Positions 1 through 6,431 are shown, counted from the stretch's first letter. The stretch: 6,431 bases of DNA from Phycisphaerales bacterium (GCA_014879435.1 JACSSB010000352.1:1-6431); one strand, 5' to 3'. Made by a program: numbers and translations. The notes: generated by a model not told the origin, from the letters alone.

Positions 1-1338
1 GCCAGCCTGGGCGATGTGTATGAGCAGCTTCTGAACGATTTGCGTAGTGCGGGCAATGCCGGTGAGTTTTATACCCCGCGTGCTTTGACGCAGTTCATGG
101 TGGATCGGCTCAACCCGCGCCTGAAACAGCGCGAGAAGGTGCTGGACCCTGCGTGCGGTACGGGTGGTTTTTTGACGGCGGTCATCGAGCACTTTCGCAA
201 TCATCAAATCACAGAGAAATCCAGCCCTAAAGATTCGCAAGCCGTTCAAGAACTGATTCGTGGCTTTGAGAAAAAGCAGTTGCCGCATTTGCTCTGCACC
301 ACCAATTTGCTGTTGCATCGGATCGATGTTCCCAGCCAAGTGGATCACCGCAATACCTTGGCTGTTGGTTGGAATGAGTGGAGTGCTCATGACAAGGTGG
401 ATTGCGTGGTCACCAATCCGCCATTCGGTGGTTATGAAGATGAAGGCGTGGGCAGCGATTACCCAGCGGACTTACGCACCCGCGAAACCGCCGATATGTT
501 CATGTCTTTGATCATCGAAAAATTGCTGAAGGAAAATGGCCGCGCTGCCGTGGTGCTGCCCGATGGTTTTCTGTTCGGCGATGGCATCAAGGCGACGTTG
601 AAACGGTTGCTGCTGCGCGATTGCAAGCTGCACACCATCGTCCGCTTGCCCAAAGGCGTATTTGCGCCGTACACCACCATCAAAACCAACCTGCTGTTTT
701 TCAGCAAGGGCGCGAAAGTGGAGGATGGCCGCGAACATTTTTACACCGAGACCATTTGGTTCTACGAGCATCCCTACCCACCCGGCTACAAGAGCTATTC
801 CAAAACCAAGCCGATCCGCTTTGAAGAATTTGCACCGGAGATCGCTTGGTGGGGGCGAGAAGATAACGACTTTGCCGACCGGGTAGAAAACGAGGTGGCT
901 TGGAAAGTAGATTTCAAGGCGCGGCGCGAACAGGCCGAAGCCGCCGCCAAACCGCATTGGGATCAGGCTCAGGCACTGGACAACGAAGCCTCGGCGTTGG
1001 AAAACCGTATCCGTGATTTGCGAGATTCTATTAAGGGAATAACAGATGCCACGCAGCGTAAGCCGGTAGAGGAAGAGATCGAGCAGCTTCGCTCGCAAAT
1101 CGAGCGCTTGCGCTTGCAAGCCCGCGATGCGCAGGCGGCGGGCGACCGCTTGTATTGGCCGATTTATAACCTTGATCTTAAGAATCCCAATGCACCGGAA
1201 GAGGAAACGCACGACCCCGATGTGCTGCTGGAGAAATATAAGAAGCTATTGGGCGAGATCGAGGAAACCGAGAATCAATTGAAGGCGGAATTGGCTGCCG
1301 CGCTGGCGCATCATTTTGTGGATGAGGTGGCGGAGTGA
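1..1338 (+). CDS. hsdM: Type I restriction-modification DNA methyltransferase subunit M (N6-adenine), 5'-truncated by window edge
   Basis: This is the catalytic methylation subunit of a type I RM enzyme. It transfers a methyl group from S-adenosylmethionine to adenine N6 within the site chosen by HsdS, in an M2S1 complex. The visible 445 residues contain the N6-MTase signatures in order: motif X (NAGEFYTPR, residues 18-26 of the fragment), SAM-binding motif I (DPACGTGGF, bases 145-171) and catalytic motif IV (NPPF, bases 415-426). They are followed by LPDGFLF and a KTNLLFF strand typical of HsdM. A long charged helical, probably coiled-coil stretch (roughly residues 305-385) precedes the C-terminus and probably contacts HsdS. 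The frame is open from base 1, and ASLGDVYEQ before motif X is normal HsdM sequence, so the GTG at 16 is not the start. The N-terminal HsdM_N helical domain lies upstream of the window. All visible catalytic residues are intact. The stop overlaps the next gene by four bases. Confidence 0.96.
   Translation, partial: ASLGDVYEQLLNDLRSAGNAGEFYTPRALTQFMVDRLNPRLKQREKVLDPACGTGGFLTAVIEHFRNHQITEKSSPKDSQAVQELIRGFEKKQLPHLLCTTNLLLHRIDVPSQVDHRNTLAVGWNEWSAHDKVDCVVTNPPFGGYEDEGVGSDYPADLRTRETADMFMSLIIEKLLKENGRAAVVLPDGFLFGDGIKATLKRLLLRDCKLHTIVRLPKGVFAPYTTIKTNLLFFSKGAKVEDGREHFYTETIWFYEHPYPPGYKSYSKTKPIRFEEFAPEIAWWGREDNDFADRVENEVAWKVDFKARREQAEAAAKPHWDQAQALDNEASALENRIRDLRDSIKGITDATQRKPVEEEIEQLRSQIERLRLQARDAQAAGDRLYWPIYNLDLKNPNAPEEETHDPDVLLEKYKKLLGEIEETENQLKAELAAALAHHFVDEVAE
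1324..1330 (+). promoter_or_regulatory. Ribosome binding site for the YhcG-type nuclease gene
   Basis: GAGGTGG lies inside the last codons of hsdM, five bases before the GTG at 1335. It supports that GTG as the real start, overlapping the hsdM stop as GTGA and suggesting translational coupling. Confidence 0.6.
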
Positions 1339-2384
1339 AGGCCATCTCCACACTCAGCCCGCAGGCTTTATTGACCGATGTACGGCAACTGATCGAAGGT
1401 AGCCGCGCCCAATTAGGCGTTGTGGTGAATAGCGCTTTGACGGGTTTGTATTGGCATATCGGTCAGCGTATCCGCGCCGAGGTGTTGCAGGGCGAGCGGG
1501 CGGAATATGGCGAGCAAGTGGTTGTGACGCTGGCGAAGCAACTGGGAAGTGATTATGGGCGTGGTTTTTCGGCCAAGAATCTGCGCCATATGCTGCGCTT
1601 TGCCGAAGTTTTCCCTGACCTTGCGATTGTCTCCGCAGCGTGGAGACAATTGAGCTGGACCCATTTCAAAGCGCTGATCTACATCGCCGACCCGCTCAAG
1701 CGCGACTTTTATCTGCAAATGTGCCAGCAAGAAGGTTGGAGTACGCGAACCCTACAGGAACGCTTCGATTCACAATTATTTGAACGCACTGCCTTATCCA
1801 AGCAGCCGGATGAACTATTGGCACAGGAGCTTGCCGCTTTACGCGAACAGGGTGAGCTGAGCACCGCACTGGTACTGAAAGATCCGTACATTCTCGATTT
1901 TCTTGGTTTGAATGACCGCTATCTGGAAAAAGACCTGGAAGACGCGATCTTGCGGGAGTTGGAACTGTTTCTGCTGGAACTCGGTGCGGGTTTTACGTTT
2001 ATCGCTCGGCAAAAGCGCATCCAGATCGATAACGATGATTTTTATATCGACCTGTTGTTTTATAACCGCCGTCTCAAACGCTTAGTCGCCATTGATCTGA
2101 AGCTGGGTGATTTCAAGGCCGAATATAAGGGCCAGATGGAGCTGTATCTGCGCTGGCTGGCCAAGTACGACCGAGAGCCGGATGAGGCTCCGCCGCTAGG
2201 CATCATCCTGTGTAGCGGCAAGAAGCGCGAACAGATCGAACTGTTGGAACTCAATGCCAGTGGCATCCATGTCGCTGAATACCTCACCGCCCTACCACCC
2301 AAAGAGGTGCTACAAGCCAAACTGCATGAGGCCATCACGCTCTCTCGCGCCCGGCTGGAGAACCGTGACGGGGAGGATACCTGA
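1335..2384 (+). CDS. YhcG/DUF1016 family PDDEXK nuclease domain protein
   Basis: This 349-residue protein has the usual two-part build and about the usual length of the YhcG family. The N-terminal helical DUF1016_N domain spans about residues 10-150 (LYWHIGQRI, YGEQVV, GRGFSAKNLRHMLRFAEVFP, QLSWTHFKALI). The C-terminal PDDEXK nuclease domain spans about residues 175-335. Visible catalytic elements are D239 (FYIDLLFYNR) and the D254-x-K256 pair (AIDLKLG), followed by GQM at 266-268, so the active site looks complete. The N-terminal part is thought to bind DNA or a partner protein; the physiological substrate is not established. Members are often found inside or beside type I hsd operons, and here the gene sits between hsdM and hsdS, overlapping both (GTGA with hsdM, one base with hsdS). 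An accessory defence or restriction role is inferred from this position. It starts at GTG 1335, behind a good ribosome binding site. Confidence 0.93.
   Translation: MKAISTLSPQALLTDVRQLIEGSRAQLGVVVNSALTGLYWHIGQRIRAEVLQGERAEYGEQVVVTLAKQLGSDYGRGFSAKNLRHMLRFAEVFPDLAIVSAAWRQLSWTHFKALIYIADPLKRDFYLQMCQQEGWSTRTLQERFDSQLFERTALSKQPDELLAQELAALREQGELSTALVLKDPYILDFLGLNDRYLEKDLEDAILRELELFLLELGAGFTFIARQKRIQIDNDDFYIDLLFYNRRLKRLVAIDLKLGDFKAEYKGQMELYLRWLAKYDREPDEAPPLGIILCSGKKREQIELLELNASGIHVAEYLTALPPKEVLQAKLHEAITLSRARLENRDGEDT
1624..1652 (+). repeat. Inverted repeat (potential RNA hairpin) inside the YhcG-type nuclease gene
   Basis: ATTGTCTCC (1626-1634) and GGAGACAAT (1642-1650) are perfect 9-base inverted repeats. 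In RNA the stem extends to about 12 pairs (1624-1635 with 1641-1652, two of them G-U) around a five-base loop. The hairpin codes for I98-V99-S100 and R104-Q105-L106. R104 uses AGA, the only AGA or AGG among the 27 Arg codons of this gene. It is not followed by a U-run, so it is not a classic terminator. Function unknown. Confidence 0.5.
2371..2378 (+). promoter_or_regulatory. Strong ribosome binding site for hsdS
   Basis: GGGAGGAT, with core GGAGG at 2372-2376, is seven bases before the ATG at 2384. It lies in the last codons of the nuclease gene and fixes the hsdS start, which overlaps the upstream TGA by one base (TGATG). Confidence 0.75.
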
Positions 2385-3088
2385 TGGATGCGAAGCAGTT
2401 TTTAGCTGAATTTGGGCATATCGCGAATGCGCCGGGGGGCGTGGCACGGTTACGGGAGTTGGTGCTCGATTTGGCGATTCGTGGCCAGTTGTTATTACCG
2501 TTACAAAATGCATCAGATGCGGCTGTACTTCTAGCGGAGATTGCAGTCTACCGCGATAACCTTATCCGAACTGGCAAGCTACGAAGGTTGACACCGCAAC
2601 CGAACATCAATGATGCCGAACTCGCCTTTTCTCTCCCCAAGGGATGGGTATTCGAGCGACTCGGAAATATCTGTGAGATCGTACGGGGCATTACCTTTCC
2701 TGCCTCGAAGAAGCAAACCACGCAAGTCGCTGGCGCTGTGACATGTCTACGCACCAGCAACATTCAATCAGAGATCGACTGGAACGACCTGATTTACATT
2801 GATCCAGAGTTTGTCAGTAGACAAGACCAATGGGTCGAGACTGGCGATACCATGATCTCGATGGCGAACAGCTACGAATTGGTTGGAAAAGTTGCGTTGG
2901 TAAGGTCAGTCAAACAACGCACGACCTTTGGTGGCTTTATCGCCGCTGTCCGACCACATGTCTTGGAGCCGGACTATCTTTATCTTGTGCTACGCAGCCC
3001 GTACATGCAGGCAAGGATGCGTGCATCTGCCAGCCAGACAACAAATATCGCCAATATCTCGTTGGGTGGTATGCGACCAATCCCGACA

Positions 3089-3112
3089 CCGATTCCACCG
3101 AAGGAAGAACAA
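3089..3112 (+). repeat. Imperfect direct repeat, copy 1 (end of TRD1 in hsdS)
   Basis: This 24-base stretch encodes the conserved PIPPKEEQ turn that closes TRD1. It matches 3962-3985 at 19 of 24 positions. Such repeats at equivalent places in the two halves of HsdS reflect its internal duplication and can serve as crossover points for TRD exchange. Confidence 0.6.
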
Positions 3113-3628
3113 TCCCGCATCGTCGCCAAAGTCGATGAGCTGATGGCTTTGTGCGACAAGCTGGAGGCACAGCAGCAAGAGCGCCGCAAGCTACAAAACA
3201 CCCTACGCCAATCCATTCTGCAATCCGTCGCCAGCGCCCAAAGCCCGTATGAATTGCGGGATAGCTGGAAGCGGCTGGAGGCCAATTTCGGGTGGTTGTT
3301 TAGTGGGCCGGAGGATGTGGAAGATGTCGTCGCCGAGCTGAAGAATCTAGCTGTGCGCGGCTTGCTGGCTGAGGCTGTTGCAACCACTGCCGATCTGGAG
3401 CGCATCAAAGCAGACTGCTCCAAACTGCGGATGCAGTACATCGAAGACGGCCTGATGCGTCGGCAAAAATTGGTCGGCATGGCTGAGTACGAAGCTATTT
3501 ACCCCGAGCACTGGAGCATCGCCGCCTTCGATGAGGTGGCCATCATCATCGGTGGTGTCACCAAGGGGCGAGACCTGCGTGGAAAGTCGGTGTTGGTCTG
3601 CCCGTACCTAGCCGTTGCCAACGTTCAG

Positions 3629-3631
3629 TGA
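3629..3631 (+). other. In-frame TGA nonsense codon 1 in hsdS (codon 416)
   Basis: The context is VANVQ-TGA-GYFKLKG. The VANVQRGY pattern is characteristic of HsdS TRDs, so one C-to-T transition (CGA to TGA) explains the stop. TGA ends the neighbouring genes normally and TGG encodes Trp throughout, so it is a real stop under the code in use. Confidence 0.85.
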
Positions 3632-3844
3632 GGATACTTCAAGCTCAAAGGGTTGAAGTCGATTGAGATTGCCAGCGACGAATTAGCCAAGTACTTGGTT
3701 CACGAGGGTGACCTGCTGATCACTGAAGGTGGCGATTGGGACAAGGTTGGGCGTACGGCGATCTGGCGTGGCGGGGTGGAGAACTGCCTCCATCAGAACC
3801 ACGTCTTCAAAGCACGTGTGCCGAGCGATCTGCTCCTAAAGCCA

Positions 3845-3847
3845 TGA
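3845..3847 (+). other. In-frame TGA nonsense codon 2 in hsdS (codon 488)
   Basis: The context is DLLLKP-TGA-WVELVFNSS. HsdS sequence of TRD2 continues on both sides (NHVFKARVPSD before; NSSVGRGYF and the QTTN motif after) with no shift of frame. The original residue is not obvious; Arg (CGA) or Trp (TGG) are one transition away. Confidence 0.85.
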
Positions 3848-3961
3848 TGGGTTGAACTGGTCTTCAACTCGAGCGTTGGACGAGGCTACTTTGCTGGAGC
3901 CTCGAAGCAAACGACAAACCTCGCATCCATCAACATGACACAACTGCGTAGCTTCCCGCTC

Positions 3962-3985
3962 CCGATTCCTCCGGCGGACGAACAG
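3962..3985 (+). repeat. Imperfect direct repeat, copy 2 (end of TRD2 in hsdS)
   Basis: This is the counterpart of the repeat at 3089-3112. It encodes PIPPADEQ at the close of TRD2, with 19 of 24 bases identical. Confidence 0.6.
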
Positions 3986-4397
3986 AGGCCGATTCTTGCC
4001 GTACTATTCGATCTCACCACTCAATGCGATGAGTGGCAACATCAGTTGCAGCGCAAGCAGGCTCTAGCTGCGCTGCTTGCCAATGTCGCAGTTGCCACCC
4101 TCACCGGCATCAACCTACAACAGCAAGAAGATGAACCCGTGAAAATCCCCCAAACCGAACTGATCGCTCCGTTGCGGCTGGGTGCTGCTCCCGACGCCAA
4201 AGCCCAAGCCCCGCTCGCCACCATCCTCGCCCACCACAACGGCGAACTAGAAGCCAAACACCTCTGGCAACGCTTTGGCGGTGACATCGACGCCTTTTAC
4301 ACCCAACTCAAAACCGAAGTCGCCCACGGCTGGATTCAAGAACCCGCCGTGGCCGAAATGCGCGAAAAACCTACCGACGCCACGAGCGCCTAACATC

Positions 4398-4449
4398 ATG
4401 CAACTGCGCCACCTCGGCCCTACCGCACTTTCGCAATCTGCGCGATATC
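4398..4449 (+). other. Probable original N-terminus of the ATPase gene, out of frame with its body
   Basis: An ATG at 4398, four bases after the final hsdS stop, begins MQLRHL, the typical first strand of RecF/SMC-like ATPases. It continues in a frame that does not reach the Walker A motif. In the frame of the ATPase body, the DNA just upstream of 4450 encodes PHFRNLRDIV, the expected continuation. Removing one G near 4416-4417 joins them as MQLRHLALPHFRNLRDIVMD. No convincing ribosome binding site precedes 4398; translation would probably rely on coupling to hsdS. Confidence 0.75.
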
Positions 4450-6147
4450 GTGATGGACTTCCCCACCCATCTCGAACCCATACCGGGCCGGGAACACGAG
4501 GCACGCAAACCCATCCGCAGCCACGCCCTCATCGGTCAAAACGGCACCGGCAAATCCAACCTCATCGAAGCGCTGATCATCCTATTCCGCGATATCGACC
4601 TCGACCGCGACGCCGCCTTCGATTACACCCTGGAATACAGTATTCGCGGCCAGATCGTCCGCATCGAAGCCATAACCACCAAACAAAAACGCCCCTTCGT
4701 CTGGGTGGACGGTCAAACACAATCCCAAGGCTACCTGCTCAAAAATCGCGAACTGCTGCCCTCTCACATCTTCGCCTACTACTCCGGCCGCAACGACCGG
4801 ATCGAAACACTCTTCCAAGAGCATCAACGCCGCTTCAACCGACGGCAAGAAATCGTCGCCGAAGAAGTGATACCCGCCGAACTACTCAACAACTTCGACG
4901 GCAGCGACGCCAGCATTCGCGCCCTCGAAGAGGCCAAAAAGCGCGAAGTCAACCGCCTACAACAACTGGGCGACGACCGTCTGCGCCGCCTGTTCTACTG
5001 CCGGGGTGGACACAGCCAACTGGTACTGCTGGCCTGCCTGCTATCCAACGATCCGATATACCAAAAAGTGCTCGATAACCTGCACATCGAAGCGCTGGAA
5101 TCAGCACTGTTCGTGCTCAAGGAACCCTACCGTCTGCGCGAAAAGCGCCGCAACGGCAAATTCGACGACCTCGATCTCAGCGCGGGCGACTCGCGCTTCT
5201 GGTATGCGCACGGCAACGTCGTCAGCGAATTCCTCGACAAGCTTTGGCAAATCGCCTGGGCACCCATCGAGCAAGAAGCCACCAAGCAAATCGACTTCCG
5301 TGGCCGCAGCGAAAAACAAAAACAGTTGTACCTGTTTGTACCAAGCCAGGAAAAGCTCGCCGAGCTTGGCAGGCTGGTTGGCGGCTACAACAGCTTCTTT
5401 CGCTACGCCGAAGGCGCTTACATCGGCGACCTGATTGAAGAAATACGGATCACCGTCAAAAAACGCGACGAACACGACGGCAAGATCGGCTTCACCCAGC
5501 TTTCGGAAGGCGAGCTACAAATGCTGACGGTGCTGGGCCTGATGCGCATAGCCTACGAAGACCACTGCCTGTTTCTACTCGACGAACCCGACACCCACCT
5601 CAATCCGCTCTGGAAACTACGCTACTTCGACGACATCGAAAGCGTACTCACCACCGAAAAAGACGGGCGGGCACAGGGCGAATCGCAAATTCTGATCACC
5701 ACCCACGACCCGATGATGATCGGTAGTCTGCGCCGCGAACAGGTACACATTCTGCGCCGCGAAGGCCAGCGCACCGTGGTCGATATGCCGGACGAACATC
5801 CGCAAGGCATGGGCGTGACTGGCTTGCTGAAAAGCGATCTGTTCGGGCTATCATCCACGCTGGATGTGGAGACCGAACGGCGTCTGTTACGCCGCAACGA
5901 ATTATTTGCCCAATTGTCGCGCACGCCGGAAGAAGACGCGGAATTGATCCGGCTTTCCACCGAACTGGCCGATTTGGGCTTCTCCAACGCCGATTTCCGC
6001 GATCCCGATTACGCGCTGTTCGTGCGCAAAATGGCGGAGTACCGCAAACTCCGCCAACCGAACCTCACCCCAGAACAGCGCGCCGAACGAGATCGAATCG
6101 CGAGCGAACTTATCGATGAAATCCTGCGCGAGGAGACGGACAAGTGA
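4450..6147 (+). CDS. Restriction-system-associated AAA (ABC/RecF-like) ATPase, PtuA-like; N-terminus probably frameshifted
   Basis: The open frame encodes 565 residues of a RecF/OLD/PtuA-type ABC ATPase. Visible motifs are Walker A GQNGTGKS (residues 29-36, bases 4534-4557), FAYYSGRND (108-116), the ABC signature LSEGE (351-355), Walker B LFLLDEP (374-380, D378 and E379), the D-loop-like DTHLNP and the H-loop H419 in ITTHD. All ATP-handling residues are present. The charged C-terminal tail (about 475-565) is helical. Such ATPases pair with an HNH nuclease in Septu and some retrons, and likely act as the sensor or gate for the nuclease; here the HNH gene follows with a four-base overlap. A family of these ATPases is known from type I RM operons. 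GTG 4450 (or ATG 4453) is the first start in this frame but lacks a ribosome binding site and would remove the first beta strand, so the true start is probably ATG 4398 with a one-base frameshift near 4416. As read, the gene may be non-functional. Confidence 0.88.
   Translation: MMDFPTHLEPIPGREHEARKPIRSHALIGQNGTGKSNLIEALIILFRDIDLDRDAAFDYTLEYSIRGQIVRIEAITTKQKRPFVWVDGQTQSQGYLLKNRELLPSHIFAYYSGRNDRIETLFQEHQRRFNRRQEIVAEEVIPAELLNNFDGSDASIRALEEAKKREVNRLQQLGDDRLRRLFYCRGGHSQLVLLACLLSNDPIYQKVLDNLHIEALESALFVLKEPYRLREKRRNGKFDDLDLSAGDSRFWYAHGNVVSEFLDKLWQIAWAPIEQEATKQIDFRGRSEKQKQLYLFVPSQEKLAELGRLVGGYNSFFRYAEGAYIGDLIEEIRITVKKRDEHDGKIGFTQLSEGELQMLTVLGLMRIAYEDHCLFLLDEPDTHLNPLWKLRYFDDIESVLTTEKDGRAQGESQILITTHDPMMIGSLRREQVHILRREGQRTVVDMPDEHPQGMGVTGLLKSDLFGLSSTLDVETERRLLRRNELFAQLSRTPEEDAELIRLSTELADLGFSNADFRDPDYALFVRKMAEYRKLRQPNLTPEQRAERDRIASELIDEILREETDK
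6131..6135 (+). promoter_or_regulatory. Ribosome binding site for the HNH gene
   Basis: AGGAG lies eight bases before GTG 6144, within the last codons of the ATPase gene. It supports the overlapping GTGA start. Confidence 0.6.
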
Positions 6148-6431
6148 TCTTCATCGACTTAGAACACAAATTGCCGACCGATACGGACATCCCCAACTGG
6201 ACGCCGTGGACAAAAGCGGAATGGGAAGCCTGGCTTGCCAAATCCCAACAGCTAGTAGCTCAACTGGCCGAACTCGACGCAGCAGGCAAGCGTGATGAGC
6301 GCAACGCCTCGATTGACAAGAACAGCGACCATTGGGGCAAGTTAAAACCGTGGCTACTGGCGCTATCGTATGGGAAATGCTGGTTTTCTGAGGTACGCGA
6401 AAAGTACTCCCATTACGATGTCGAGCATTTC
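6144..6431 (+). CDS. HNH endonuclease (PtuB-like), 3'-truncated by window edge
   Basis: The frame is open from GTG 6144 to the window end, 96 residues, beginning MIFIDLEHKLPTDTDIPNW. A Trp-rich, charged helical region (WTPWTKAEWEAWLAK, then LAELDAAGKRDERN) precedes the start of an HNH domain. C79 in YGKCWFSEVR would be a zinc-ligand-type cysteine, and YDVEHF (91-96) carries the first catalytic-type His, as in the EHFRPK motif of this family. The rest of the domain, including the second Cys pair and the final His, lies beyond the window. The start overlaps the ATPase stop by four bases (GTGA) behind AGGAG. Pairing with the upstream ATPase resembles PtuA-PtuB, where the HNH protein is the nucleic-acid-cutting effector. 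The HNH call rests on half the motif plus the neighbour. Confidence 0.82.
   Translation, partial: MIFIDLEHKLPTDTDIPNWTPWTKAEWEAWLAKSQQLVAQLAELDAAGKRDERNASIDKNSDHWGKLKPWLLALSYGKCWFSEVREKYSHYDVEHF

Larger units (their letters stand above)
2384..4393 (+). pseudogene. hsdS: Type I restriction-modification specificity subunit S, interrupted by two in-frame TGA codons
   Basis: HsdS carries the target recognition domains (TRDs) that set the bipartite DNA site for both methylation and cleavage. One frame runs 669 codons, with internal TGA stops at codon 416 (3629-3631) and codon 488 (3845-3847). Domain order is: N-terminal helical segment about 1-45 (LRELVLDLAIRGQL); TRD1 about 84-240, ending PIPPKEEQ; central conserved helices about 243-282 (IVAKVDELMALCDKLE); a second copy of the N-terminal segment about 303-330 (VVAELKNLAVRGLL); TRD2 about 372-530, ending PIPPADEQ; a second conserved helix; and an extension of about 87 residues (583-669) that looks winged-helix-like. 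Both stops fall in TRD2, yet recognisable HsdS sequence continues in the same frame beyond each. The first sits in VANVQ*GY, where homologues usually have Arg, so CGA to TGA is likely. Without readthrough the product is 415 residues: TRD1, the central region and the beginning of TRD2. Sequencing error or a recoding event remain possible. Confidence 0.88.

Noticed and set aside
16..18. GTG as the start of hsdM
   Set aside because: The frame is open to base 1 with conserved HsdM sequence before it, and the N-terminal helical domain would be missing.
472..1212. Minus-strand open frame of 246 codons opposite hsdM
   Set aside because: It lies fully antisense to well-conserved methyltransferase motifs and shows no recognisable domain or ribosome binding site.
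1624..1652. Rho-independent terminator within the nuclease gene
   Set aside because: The hairpin is not followed by a run of T and lies in the middle of a coding sequence.
3629..3847. TGA recoded as an amino acid (alternative code or selenocysteine)
   Set aside because: TGA ends three other genes in the window, Trp is TGG throughout, and HsdS has no known Sec position. A nonsense mutation or sequence error is simpler.
3653..4393. Separate small genes at 3653-3847 and 3935-4393
   Set aside because: Both are in the same frame as hsdS and encode continuing TRD2 and C-terminal HsdS sequence. They are fragments, and neither has a clear ribosome binding site.
4450..4452. GTG 4450 as the natural ATPase start
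   Set aside because: It lacks a Shine-Dalgarno sequence and drops the conserved first beta strand, whose sequence is visible just upstream in the same frame. It is kept only as the boundary of the open frame.
4275..5078. Long + strand open frame of 267 codons covering the hsdS end and the ATPase start
   Set aside because: The translation is extremely rich in Arg, Pro, Thr and His with no fold-like pattern. It is the shadow frame of C-rich coding DNA whose main frame carries Walker A. Only its short MQLRHL piece at 4398 is meaningful.

Overview
The window is a slice of a chromosomal or island-borne defence locus from a bacterium that uses the standard genetic code. Moderately GC-rich DNA, tightly packed genes and the protein style suggest a proteobacterium (beta or gamma). 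That placement is an impression from sequence style, not a proof. All supported genes are on the + strand and read as one operon with almost no intergenic DNA.

Layout. Bases 1-1338 hold the 3' part of hsdM, the type I restriction-modification adenine methyltransferase; its N-terminal domain lies upstream of the window. A GTGA overlap leads to a YhcG/DUF1016 PDDEXK-nuclease gene (1335-2384). This overlaps hsdS, the specificity subunit (2384-4393), by one base. The hsdS reading frame is continuous over 669 codons but is broken by two in-frame TGA codons (3629 and 3845), both in the second target-recognition domain. Four bases after the final hsdS stop lies a RecF/PtuA-like AAA (ABC-type) ATPase gene. 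Its natural N-terminus (ATG 4398) appears to be out of frame with the body by one base, leaving 4450-6147 as the open frame. A second GTGA overlap starts an HNH-endonuclease gene at 6144, which runs off the right edge.

How the genes fit together. HsdM and HsdS would form the modification enzyme. The motor/nuclease subunit HsdR is not in the window and may lie downstream. The ATPase-HNH pair resembles Septu (PtuA/PtuB) and the ATPase-HNH effectors of some retrons. With the YhcG-type nuclease it forms an accessory set nested inside the hsd operon. The window therefore looks like a composite defence locus (type I RM, PDDEXK nuclease, ATPase-HNH module).

Condition. Three lesions (two nonsense codons and one probable one-base frameshift) fall within about 790 bases, while the rest of every gene looks intact. 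Either the specificity subunit and ATPase were recently inactivated, or this stretch of the sequence contains errors. RNA genes, CRISPR arrays, insertion sequences, attachment sites and origins were not seen.
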